64,000 bases of DNA from Plantago ovata (taxonomy: Eukaryota; Streptophyta; Magnoliopsida; Lamiales; Plantaginaceae), in contig CM051457.1 in the NCBI GenBank assembly GCA_028274465.1, positions 51,058,362 to 51,122,361 on the forward strand. Reading direction: 5' to 3'. Positions within the stretch are counted from its first letter, which is position 1, and the number at the start of each line of letters is the position of its first letter. Made by a program: the position numbers and the translations under genes. The notes under the pieces were generated by a model. The model was given only the letters and a program-made list of their open reading frames with translations. It ran no database searches and was not told the DNA's origin. Below, piece by piece: positions 43,985 to 54,994 of this stretch.

Positions 43985-44950
43985 ATGGACACAAGAGCCA
44001 AGAAGAAATCAAGGAACGATGGAGCTTCAACCTCCAAGGAGATTCCCCGTGATGAAAGCGACCGTGACCCATACAAAGAATCGGACGCATTGCGGAGGTT
44101 CCGATACAACTTCTATAGGGGAGGAGATCGGTCAGTGATTTGGGACCGTAGCATCTCCTTTACTTCAAAGGATTTGGACGTGCTAAAGGGGACAAAATAT
44201 GAGAACAAGGGGCTTTTCTCTGATGTACCCTATGCACCCTATGCTCACCTTACCAGGCTTATAACGGCGAGAGGATGGATCTTCTATGGGAAAGAACTCT
44301 CCGGATGGGATAGAGACCTTGTCGAGGAGTTCCACATTGCCTTCGAGGACTATAACTATAAGGCCGAAGCAGTACCTATTCGTGGTGTGATGGTCCCTTT
44401 CTCACCATTGAGTATCACTAGTTTCATTATGGGACTAGAGGAACCCTTGCGGGAAGACAAGAATAAGGTAGAATACTATGTGAGTGATCCCTATGTGCAC
44501 TATGTCTATGATCCAACGATTGAGAAGTTTCCGAGGAAGATAGCCGGGGTTCTGACAACCAAGGACTATAAGCCAAGGAAGACGCGTCTCCATAACACCT
44601 TGAAGTATAAAGATTTGCACTTGCACGCCCGCATGATCCTACCTTTCGTGGTAGCTAATCTGATCCCGGGACTCATAACCGAAGAGATAACGCCAGAAGT
44701 AGGGATCTTAGTCTATTCCCTCATGGAAAACTTGCCCATCACTCCCGGGGACATCATCTTCCAGCAATTCGAGATTAAACGAGAACCCGACCACCCACTA
44801 GTCTTCCCACATCTGATCACTGCTATGTGTGAGAAAGCAAATGTGCCAAACATCCGGCGCACCGAGGCATCGAGGGAACCAATCGACATAGAGACACACG
44901 ATCTGATATTCCACCGCTTCGAAGTAGAGCAAGGGGTCGAATCCGAGTGA
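43985..44950 (+). CDS. D2 ORF3: divergent plant-transposon-protein-like protein, intact
   Basis: An intact frame of 321 residues from ATG 43985 (MDTRAKKKSRNDG). It has the same domain layout as D1 ORF3: ARGWIFYGKEL, LVEEFHIAF, VPIRGVMVPFSPLSITSFIM, ARMILPFVVANLIPG, and PHLITAMCEKANVP. Outside such motifs it differs from D1 at most positions, and it has extra N-terminal residues and no Pro run or hendecad tail. It ends soon after the domain. Role unknown. Flanking DNA is nearly identical to D1, which points to replacement of this ORF. Confidence 0.8.
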   Translation: MDTRAKKKSRNDGASTSKEIPRDESDRDPYKESDALRRFRYNFYRGGDRSVIWDRSISFTSKDLDVLKGTKYENKGLFSDVPYAPYAHLTRLITARGWIFYGKELSGWDRDLVEEFHIAFEDYNYKAEAVPIRGVMVPFSPLSITSFIMGLEEPLREDKNKVEYYVSDPYVHYVYDPTIEKFPRKIAGVLTTKDYKPRKTRLHNTLKYKDLHLHARMILPFVVANLIPGLITEEITPEVGILVYSLMENLPITPGDIIFQQFEIKREPDHPLVFPHLITAMCEKANVPNIRRTEASREPIDIETHDLIFHRFEVEQGVESE

Positions 44951-46784
44951 TTTTGCGGTGGTGGTACTCCTTTTTGATACTCTTAATTGATGTTATGACT
45001 TATGACTCTTGTACTCTTTATTTGCTTTTGTAGTTGTGGCCTATGTGCCTTTTGTCGTGATTAGTTTAGTCTAGTTTTTGTCTTGGTGCCTTAGGTGATT
45101 AAGATAGGAATAAACATCGAAAATCTGGAAACAGGGCCAAGCGAAGCGCTTGGCTCCCGCCAAGCGGTTCGCCTGGACCCTGTACCCAGATTTTCCTCGT
45201 TTTTCCATTCTTTCCACCTTTGCGCACCCGTTTTCACTTGTTTCTTGAGTCCTTTCAGGTACTACTCATATATAGGAGATTGGACACGAACCTTTATCTC
45301 AGGGAAGTGTACTTTCAATCCAATTTTTCCTTTTCATTCAACTTTTCTTTGCTCGAGGACGAGCAAAAGTTTAGGTTTGGGGAGGGGGTATTGGATTTTC
45401 AGTACTATATGCTTGTGTGGTTCGTACATGCCTGATTTTACTCAAGTTCATGTGATTTGTCGTGGTTTTTTCATTTTTTTTGCATGCATATCATCCCTAG
45501 ATTAGTTGTTGCACGTTGTTGTGTGTGGAGTTTATTGCCAAGTCTTTTGAAATTTTTTATTGAGTAGACTAAGTGTTTATGACCATTGATCATATGTTGC
45601 ATCACTTTGCAAGTAGTTTGAGGCTTGTCTCGCTTGGTTTGTCACATTCGCATGTGCACTAGTTAGTCTTAGTAGTCTCGACATCACCTTGAGTGGTGTT
45701 TCTTCTGCTGCGGTTCACGATGGCCTTATGAAATGATGCATGTTAGAGTCTATGGTTGTAACCCGTGTAATTATGTACGTAAGAGGCGACAAGTTCTTCA
45801 CCTCGATTAGAGATTGCCAAATGCCTAGGAAGGAGGTAGTGTGAGGTGTGCGATTCCTTGTATCAAACCTATTCTATCGAATAGGTTTGGGGAGGGGGTT
45901 GCTTCTTTGATCTTGTCTTTCGTCTTTGAGTCGTTGTAAAGTTTCCTTTTTCTTTTTCTTTTTGTTTTGTGTCCTAACCTATTCTTTCAAATAGGTTTGG
46001 GAGGTGCTTTGACACTTAGTACTGCTGCTTGCCCCCTTTATAAAAGAAAAAAAAAAAAAAGGGAGAAAAAGAAAAGAAGAAAAAAAAAGAGGAAAGAAAA
46101 AGAGAAAATAAAGGAAAAAAGAGAAAAGAAAAAAAAAAGAGAAGAAAGAATATAAAGAATAAGACCCAAAAGCAAAAGAAGGGTCGTTGCAAGCCAAAAG
46201 CAGTCTAGTAAAGTGTCAAGTGTCATGTAAATATTTGTTTTTGAAGTGTCGAGTTGTAAATTCTATCTTTCGTTTCGTTTCGTGTCGCCTTGTCCAAGGC
46301 CTGTTCTTGACCACCCTAGTCTTGCTATTCAAGAAGTGGTTGAAAGAGGCTCATTCTTGAGAGTCTGGGTAGAATAGGGGAGTGTATTCTTTTTAAGGGA
46401 ACCCTCCTTCGTTTGATGAGAGCCAGTATTGGTTCACCCTCTCTTGAGGAAAAGTCTCGCTTGGTGAACAGAAGCAAGTCCTCGATTTCATAGGCACAAG
46501 GCAATTGTAGTATGATAACATGCATCATTGTGTCGTCACTGACCAGGTCCAGGTAGAAGATGTTACGTGAGACTCCTTTGTTTAACCAAGTGCACTTGAG
46601 AATGTGTATATTCGCAATCGAGGCATACTTCAGCCTACTTGCATGTCATGCTAATTTGGTTTCTTTCATAAGCATTTGGTAGATTCAATAGATTAGTTCA
46701 CTTTACTTGGCATGAGACTCCTTTTGTGTTGCATTTAGGATAGTTTGTTGCTTGAGGACAAGCAAAGGTTTGGTTTGGGGAATT
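44951..46784 (+). other. Non-coding 3' internal region of D2
   Basis: No gene seen. It holds a palindrome pair (45137-45180), TATATA near 45268, a TTTGCTCGAGGACGAGCAAA hairpin (45348-45367) followed by GGTTTGGGGAGGGGG, hairpins AAACCTATTC...GAATAGGTTT (45865-45888) and a mismatched copy (45975-45997), a polypurine tract (46046-46150), conserved blocks, and the TTGCTTG hairpin plus polypurine run at 46748-46784. Confidence 0.75.
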
Positions 46785-48183
46785 TGATGAAAGTATGTTT
46801 GACGCGTTCATCTTGTATTTTTTACCTTATTTTGCTATCTTCTAGCCTTTTTTTTGGTTAGTTTTGTAGAATAGTGTCACGTTTTGTGTTTTCTGCATTT
46901 TCAGGCACTTAGGTACGAAACGGCGTTTTTGGAGCTAAAAACGAGCCTTTTTGATGGAAAAGATGGCCCCGTTGAAGTTCCCCAATCTCCGTGGCTTGTT
47001 CGTAAGTGTTTGAGTTTCAATAAGCATCGAGAAGGATGAGTCCAAGGCACCCGAGGGCCGTGCGAGGGCAAAAAGATTGAGTTTGAAGACAAAAATCTGC
47101 CCAGGAGCCAAGCTAAGCGCTTGGAATAGTGAAGCGCTCCGCTTCAATTTCCAGGAGCTTTGGCACAGAAGCCAAGCGAAGCGCTTGGAGTGCCAAAGCG
47201 CTTCGCTTGCCAAGCCCGCTTGACTTCTCCAAGCGGTCCACTTGGCAGCGGTTACGTTTTCGGATTTTCCTTCTTAGATCTGATCTTTGGTCATTTTTTG
47301 AAGATCTTTTGAACTGTAACTTCGTTTTGGAGAGCTCCTAAGCCCCAAAACTCAGAGAAAACTCAGATTACATTGTATTTTAGCTTGGGATTCAAGGTTT
47401 TGATTGGAATTCATCCTTTGTAATCATCTACGGAGAGGTTTTCTTTGATTTCCACCGATTAGTGACAGCTTTGGTGGTAACTTGTATCACTCTCTTGTCT
47501 TGTAGTTTGATATGATGTATTCTGGTTATTATTCATATGAATTGATGTCTATGTTGATGAATATGAGTAGCTAAATCTTTTGTGTTGGTGGTAGAATGTA
47601 GAATATGCATGCTATGGGTTATGCTTATGCTTACATGAGATTGTGATTCAATCTTGCTGCAAATTCCTTCATATGATTCTTAGTTGCCTATAAAATATAT
47701 TCGAATGGAGTATAGTGACAAACTCTTGGTCAATGAAAGCTATAGGATTGTATGTTAGGGATTTGCAGCATGCCAGATAAATTGTGTTAGTGACAATCAC
47801 CTCTAAAGTATTGATAGTTGTCTTTTATGATGTGTGTCTTAAAGTTACCTAGACGAGCTGCTTAGCAGACTCGATCGAAGGTTTTACGCACTGAACTTGT
47901 GAGCATAGTCGTAACCCATGCATGTATATTTGATTTCTACCACCAACCGTCTTCAAAACTTGATTTACAACAATCTGATTTCTCATTGCTTTGTTCAAAG
48001 AAAATCATTCTATAAACATTTGAACTCGTTGACTGAAATTGCTAGCAAAAACCTCAAGCAAAGCCACGTTAGGTCCCGAGAGAACGACACTCGGGGACAA
48101 CTTGCCATTGCACTCTAGTTTGTGTAGTGATAAGTGTTCTTAGGCTTTTAAAAAAATTTAATTGGTGAAAAACGACATCATCA
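46785..48183 (+). repeat. 3' LTR of D2
   Basis: TGATGAAAG to CATCATCA, 1399 bp, nearly identical to 38945-40348. Palindromes at about 47105-47250; one lacks a few bases relative to the 5' copy. Confidence 0.94.
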
Positions 48184-49216
48184 GTCGTTCTCTAAGGACT
48201 ATAACTAGCTTTATCAAATCTAATTTACAATATAAAAACAGCAGACGGAATAGCAAAGGGTTTTCTAACAGATAATGGAGATTGGTGATAGTATGGTCCT
48301 TCAAAGCATAACGGGTTAATAATCATGCGTAAATTCCTCGGTTTTGCATGGAGATCTTTTTGATCAATCAATTGTCCTGTTGTAATTATCACACATTACG
48401 AAGATATAGATACTGACAAGTCAAAGACTATAGTCCAATTGTGTTCCGTAATTATTCAACACTACGAAGATATAGATATGCATAGGTCGATGAGGGTCCA
48501 ATTGTGCATAATAATTAATCAACATACGAAGATATAGGTTGCGCCTGATCAACGAAATAAAGCAATAACACGGAGTAGAATAAACTGTAAGATACAATGT
48601 TACCGAAGGTTGTCAATCTCCGAAGAATCGCGATCTTACAAGCTCCAAACTGCTATGAAAAAGTGATCCTAAGCTACGAACCCCCAGAACAGGCTCTGGG
48701 AAGTTCCTACCTAAAACTACAGAGAAAGGTGAGAGAATAGGTCTGGAAAAGTATGAATTTCGGAGAAAAACTGAGCAACTATATATAGGCCTCGAATTTG
48801 TGTGGGGCGAAGGGCCCCACACACCGGGCGATTTGCCCCACGTCCCGGGCGATTCGCCCGGGAGTAAAATTCGCGGAATTCCGCGTTTTCGACGCGTTTT
48901 TGGATTTCTTCCCCTTTTCGGACTCGGTTTCTGACTTCTAGTGGCCTTCTAACCTCCAGATTCGACCCCTAGACTCCAAATCCTATCCGGAAACCTTCAG
49001 ATACTCCAAATAGGCTTCTGGAACACCAATTCCTTGTCAACTTCAATATAATTGCCCGGAAATCCTCGTTTTTCAACCAAAACCTGTAAAATAAAAACTA
49101 AAGGGAAACGTGACACTATTCTAATAAAATGCACTAAAATATAGCTAAATTAACATAGAGGATAGCTAAAATAAGTGAAAAAGACTCAAATGAAAGTGTA
49201 AAATACACATTCATCA
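48184..49216 (-). repeat. 3' LTR of A3, main part
   Basis: With 38828-38944 it makes up the LTR. It matches 54995-56211 except that about 110 bp are missing near 48575, where the right LTR has the GCGCGATATAGCC region. The missing piece is bounded by a short shared GTAGAATAA-type sequence. Confidence 0.9.
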
Positions 49217-51183
49217 AACTCCCCAAACCGAACCTTTGCTTGTCCTCAAGCAACTAAGCTAGACTCTAATGCAAAAAACAATGCAAGACACAAAATGGAG
49301 TCTCATGCCAAATAAAATGAACTAATCTAATGAATCTATCAAATAACATATGAAAAAAAACCATATAAATCAAAGCATGAATATAAGTTGAAGAATACCT
49401 CGATTGACTTATACACATCCACATAAGCACTTATGTCAAGACAAGATAGTCTCTCGTAACATTCTCTACCTGGACCTAGTCAGTGACGACGTAATGAAGC
49501 ATGCTAAGATACGAATGGTTGTCCCGTGCCTATGAAACTGAGGACTTACTGTTGTTCCACCATGTTAAGACTTTTCCTCAAAGAGGTCGAACCAGTACTG
49601 GCTCTCATCAAACGAAGGAGGGTTCCCTATAAAAGATAACACTCCCCTATTCTACCCATCTCTCAAGTAAAGTCTTAAGCTATTCACCACTTCCTGAATG
49701 GCAGGACGAGGGTGGTCTAGAACAATTGACACTCAAAAACAAAAGACAAAAATAGAAAATTACAACACGGTTACGAACGTTGCAAGAATAGGAAAATGAG
49801 ACACAACACTTTGCTAAACTGCTATTTGGCTTTCTTTTTTGGACCCTTCTTTGCCTTTTTTGGGGTCTTTTCTCTTTTTTTCCTTTTTTTTTCTTTCCAG
49901 TTTCTTTTTTTCTTTCTTTTTTTCCTGGAATTTTCCTTTTCTTTTTTTTCGATTTTTTTAGCCAGCAGTAGCATAACAAAAAGAGAGAAAATGACTCACA
50001 CGACTTCCCCAAACCTATTCGAAAGAATAGGTTGGAGTACAAAATTTACGGAAAAGGAGAAATAAACTCACAATACGGAAATGAAAAACAAAAACAAGTC
50101 TAATGATGGTGCAACCCCCTCCCCAAACCTATTCGAAAAAATAGGTTATAAACAAAGGATCACACAACCTCACACTACCTCCTTCCTAGGCATTTAGCAA
50201 TCTCAAAGCATGGTGAAGACTTGTTGCCTCTTAGGTACATAATTACTCGGGAAACAACCATAAGACCCTAACATGCATCATCCTATTATAAAGGCCTTCG
50301 TGAACCGCAGTAGAGAAAACACCACTAAGTGATGTCGAGACTACCAAGCTTAACTAAGTGCAATACATAAATGTGACAAGCGAAGCGAGAAAAACCTCAA
50401 ACAAATTCATAGAGATGAAGCATACGATTAGTGGCATAGTTAATTAATTGACCCAATAAAAAAGTTCAAAAAATTCGGCAATAAGCTCCATATAAAACAT
50501 GCAAGACTATCCTAGGATGAATGTAGTGAATGCAACCTAAAAAGTCTAAGAAAGCGGTAAACGTGCAAATGCAAATGCAGACGGATATGCAAGGTACTAT
50601 ACTCATCCTACCAATACCAAGCTCCAAACTAACAACATTAGATCACTTAAATCCCATCCCCCCTCATGAAATTAACGCTAGTCCCTAGCAGTAAGAAAAT
50701 GAGGAAATAAGATGTGATACTAGATGTTATCCCATGGTTTGGCCTTGGTCGGTTGAGTATGCTGCTTGTGAGTTATTGGGACTGCTCTGGGAGCCTTATA
50801 TATGATCATCGGGGCTTGTGGTAGTGGCGGTAGTTCCATTAATAGATCGGATAGGACCAATTCAACCATCTGTATCATCATTGTCCCTATTGTCTTCATT
50901 GTCACTACTGTCACGCACATCCTCACTAGTAGAGTTGCAGTGTCGAAGAGAATCTTCAAGATTGGCTGCCTCTGTTATGGAATCTTCCACTCGGTATCTC
51001 TCCAATAGGTTGTGAACTATTGAAGGGGAAAGGGCAGTGGTATCAGAGCCTCCCTCTCCAATGTTTTACACCCCGTGGAGGTTAGAGCAAGCTGCTCGGA
51101 TATTCAGAGGTTGTCTTCCATTTTTTCCTATGTCGACCACATTCTCTACAGTTGATGCTCCCGATGTCTATATGATGCTCCCT
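49217..51183 (-). other. Non-coding 3' internal region of A3
   Basis: It contains the polypurine run and TTGCTTG hairpin (49217-49253), conserved blocks, a pyrimidine tract on this strand (49842-49960), hairpins at 50011-50033 and 50125-50147, and then decayed sequence. On the minus strand 50750-50960 reads an acidic Asp/Ser-rich segment with stops, possibly the remains of the ORF3 end. A 12-base iMet primer-site-like sequence lies on the plus strand at 51038-51049. Confidence 0.6.
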
Positions 51184-51583
51184 TTAGAGGCAGTCAAGGG
51201 GCACCCCAACGAGGGGCTGGGCACCCATGTCATTATGTTTTGGAACCAAGCTAGCGCTTCGGAACCTTCTAGCAACTGTGAACTCAAGATTGAATCCGCC
51301 GCGGCCAGATCGTCCCGGTGCCTTCCAGTTCACACGAACTTTGCAGTCCTTGCGATGGATCGCTAACCTAATAATAGTTTTTGTCCCTTCGGTGGTGCAT
51401 GAATAGGCATAGGAGTCCTTACTCCAAGTGTACTCTAGCTCCTCCTCTTGGATAATCCGCGACGTTGCTGCAAGAGCCCGTGGCTTGAACGCACATCTAA
51501 CGAGGTCACTCTTCTTGACATGGTTGTAATCGATCCCCCTCCAATACTTCATAGTAATCATACGGGAATGCTCCTTTCCCATG
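51184..51583 (-). pseudogene. A3 third ORF, type not recognised
   Basis: The frame starts at an ATG (MGKEHSRMITMKYW) about ten bases after an intron-like acceptor TTTGCAG. It contains RCAFKPRALAATSRIIQEEELEYTW and VNWKAPGRSGRGGFNLEFTV and ends at a stop in 51184-51186. It lies where ORF3 lies in D elements and the leader and candidate intron (51610-52140) are alike. The match to the D1/D2 domain is at best faint (an LITERGWKYY-like segment), so I call it a third type or a decayed relative. Confidence 0.45.
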
Positions 51584-52361
51584 GCATGGTTCCTGCAAAC
51601 AACAGTTAGTACCTCGTATGACACAAAACTGACTCAAGCATATGCTAGTGTAAGAACAAATAACACAAGTGATAAAATCAACAATCGAGCTCCCCAAATC
51701 GTTAATGTCTAGCCTAGCTTCTTCAACATGCAACATACCAATGTAACTACTACATGCAATACATCACATTATGCTCTTACTAGACAACCAATAACCTAGA
51801 TAACTAGGCTCAATTCACACCATAGTAACGAAAATTTTTGGCATCATAAATCCTCATACTCACCAATTAAGCATTCTATCATCAAATCCATCATTATTAC
51901 ATCAATAAACATAATCATATGCAAGAAATCAAAGATAAAGATACATTGCATAACAAGATATATCATCTAGAAGCAAAATTCCCAAATCAACAATCCAAGC
52001 ATAATTGAGCATGCAATTGATAGTAAATAAAGCTTCTAATCACACAAACAACCTACCCATGCCTCATATCAACATAATTGAAGCTCAAAATAGAAAACCC
52101 CCAAATTTGAAAAATTAGGGTTCATAAGAAGATACCTCAAATCTGAAAACTAATGCACTAGGGTGAAATCTGTTCGGATGAAAAGATAGATCATGTAATA
52201 GGCTTCAATTGAAGCTAAAGAACACTAAATTTGGTGAAGAAATGAAGAAGTTATGAAGTTTTGAAGTAATTTTCGCAAGTTTTGGTTTTTGGGGATGAGG
52301 AATGATGAAGATATGAAGAAATGAGGAGAAGGGGAAGAATCTCGCATTTTTAATCTACTGG

Positions 52362-52440
52362 AACCGTGGGGCGAGTCGCCCCTGGTACGGGGCGAGTCGC
52401 CCCACATGGAGCGATTCGCCCCCCGCTCCCCGATGCGGGG
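52362..52440. repeat. Palindrome cluster between A3 protease and third ORF
   Basis: GGGGCGAGTCGCCCC and related palindromes, in the same relative place as the D clusters at 29505-29745 and 42976-43220 but with G/C-rich arms. Confidence 0.8.
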
Positions 52441-52686
52441 AGACGGCCATTTCGACAAAAAACGCGGTTTTTAATCCCCGAAACCAATTTTTTCATAAAA
52501 CCACTCGAAAAATCTCACTCAAACATAAGCACATACGACACAGAGATGAACAAATTCACATATGAGAAGAAAATTGTCCAAGAATGAATGCATGCAATAA
52601 AGCGGTAAAGAAAGCGATAAAATCTCCGGGGTTGCCTCCCGGATCGCGCCATTGTTTAAAGTCTTTGACTCGACTCCTGTCTGCGC

Positions 52687-54848
52687 CTAGCTCTTCTTTC
52701 TGCGGGTACTAGACTTCCCCTTCATGGATCTCCTCCTCATGTCACGAACCTGTGAATAAGAAAGAACATAGGCTGCAAGACCACAGTAGTGAGTAGTGTA
52801 AGGAATATCAGGCGGATCAGGTGGATCAAATATGGCTTGCAACACGTGTTGCTTGCCATCCACTTCAATAGTGCAAGTTCTTTGGTAGATGTCCATGACG
52901 GAGCGTAGCTTAGTCAAGAACGTTCGCCCCAAGAGAATGACATCCCCCGTCCCAGGTGCAGACGCCAGCATAACTACAAAATTGGTGTATACAGAAGCTT
53001 CACCAATCTTGACCAACACATTTTTCACAACGCCTTCGGGTCTCACAAAGGATCCATCCGCCAGTTGCACAATAACCCTATGCTCAGATAGTTTTCCAAG
53101 GCTACTCTTCTCAAACACATTCAAAGGGAGTACGTTAGAGTAGGATCTCGTGTCTAGTGTGACACGGACATCTTCAAGCTCACCAATCCCGACCTTAACA
53201 TCGAAACTTTTAGGGAGTGGCTCGGGATCCTCTAGCTCCTCTTCACTCTCGTCAGAACCAAGGTCCTTCTCTTCTTCCTTAGCCTGTGGGAGTACTTCCT
53301 TCATGCAACACTCGCACTTAGCAACCTTCTTGATGGTGATTTCGTCAGGTAGATCACCCGCCAAGGTAATGGAATTCGACTTCTCAGTGTTGCTAGGCAG
53401 TTTGCCTTGTTCCCTACTTGCTCCTCGGTCGATCAACTCTTGCATCTTTTGATGGGCAAGCCTAGTGCTCTCTTCCAACCTATGAAGCCTTGCCCTAGTC
53501 TTCTCAGAATCTTCTTCATAACGTTTGAGAAAACTTTGGGTGTGATCAACCATCTTTTGCAAGTTCTCCATCAGTTGAGCCGACTTCGACTTCGGTGGCT
53601 CTTTCGGAGCGGGGTTTTCGCAGTGATCATTACCATAGTTTAGCCTACTACGGTCTTGGTTAGGGCCATAAGTTTGGCTAGCCGGTGCGTATCCTTGATT
53701 GTTTCGGAATCCTCTTCTCCAAAATCCACCTCGAGGATTCCTACTATCTTGTCCGTAGCTAGCTTCTTGAGTACCAAACTCCGTAGCAAAGGCCTCCTCT
53801 TCGCCTCCTCGAGCCCAGTTGCCATCATCATACGCAAGCTCCGATCTACACATATGAGCCCCATGCCCATAGTTCTTGCATATTCGGCATACTTCGTTCG
53901 AAACAGTTGTTCTAGTGGCGCTCTTGAGGACTTGCTTCAATTCGTTGGTAAAGCACTCGAATTGATCCCCATTCCCCCTATACATAGGGGCTTCTTGAGT
54001 CGGTGGAGTTTCAGGTCCACGTCTCCTAACCATCGCTCTTGGGTCCTTGAACTGCGAACCCTTAGCAAGCCTTTCGAAAACTGCCCAGACGGCTTCTGCG
54101 GTTTCCTCCCAAATATTGCCTCGGCATTGGAAATCCACCACTTGTTGGTTCTCGAAGGTTAGTCCATTGTAGAAGTGTTGGACTAGGTCAGAAAGTTCAA
54201 AACCATGGTGAGGGCACTTGTTCGTGAGATCTTGGAACCTCTCAAACGCGGTGTAGATGGTCTCATCATAGTCCTGCTTGAATCTAGTGATTTTCGCCTT
54301 TAGCGCGGTAGTCAAGGTGTGAGGGAAGTATTTCTCCATCAAAGCTGAAAAAACCTTCTCCCAAGTGTCCAACGAGCCTGCAGGTAGAGAATTCAACACC
54401 ATGACTTGGCTCTATCGCCAAGTCCCATAGCAAAAACCTTCATCCTCAACTCATCCGTTGTTATTTCAGCTCCGGGTCGTTGGAGTTGGTTGACGAAATC
54501 ATCAATATCGTGCAAGTACCCCATCACATCTTCCCTTGATAAGCCATAGAACCTCGGAAGTTGCTGGAACGCGTGGTTCTTGATTTCCAGATCTCGAGTT
54601 GCAGACGAAAGAACAATCGCCGGTCCCCTCATACGATCCTTGGTGGGTTGAACCCATGCTTTCAGTGGTCTAGCTTCTGTCATTCCGTCGATTTCCTTGA
54701 AAAGACTGTGTAGAGATTCAGAGAAATTGGTATCCTATATTTCCTCTACTGCACGCCTCTGAAGTAGTCGCCTTCTTTGGTGGTAGACTCTGTCGATCTC
54801 AGCAATTGAATCAGCAAGCGGTGTTCCTCTAGATCGTGTATGTGGCAT
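52687..54848 (-). pseudogene. gag: A3 gag-protease, broken
   Basis: The ATG at 54846-54848 starts MPHTRSRGTPL. A TAG follows near 54735 and a frameshift near 54402 (AKSW|LNSLPAG). The Athila-like gag core is clear, as is the CX2CX4HX4C knuckle (CRICKNYGHGAHMC). The protease part has VQLADGSFVRPEGVV and VILLGRTFL, but the active-site segment reads LDTRSYSN, where A2 has LDTGSYSN, so this protease should be inactive. Confidence 0.88.
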
Positions 54849-54972
54849 ACACTATCAGTAACAGACTAGGAAAGCAGTATCAGAGAGAGATTAAAAAGGA
54901 AAACTAAAACTAATAGAATTAGGAATTGAATGCTGAAAATATAAACAAATTAAACAGAAAAAAAGGAGTATA

Positions 54973-54992
54973 GTCCCCGGCAACAGCGCCAA
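54973..54992 (-). promoter_or_regulatory. Primer binding site, tRNA-Asp-like, A3
   Basis: On the minus strand TTGGCGCTGTTGCCGGGGA, a few bases from the LTR, one change from the exact tRNA-Asp complement of D2. Confidence 0.85.
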
Positions 54993-54994
54993 TT

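Larger units (their letters stand above)
38945..48183 (+). mobile_element. Family D retrotransposon D2 (gag-protease-ORF3, no RT or integrase)
   Basis: LTRs at 38945-40348 and 46785-48183, target duplication GTCGT (38940-38944, 48184-48188), exact tRNA-Asp primer site, Athila-like gag-protease and an intact third ORF. It is close to D1 except in ORF3. No polymerase or integrase coding is visible. Confidence 0.95.
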
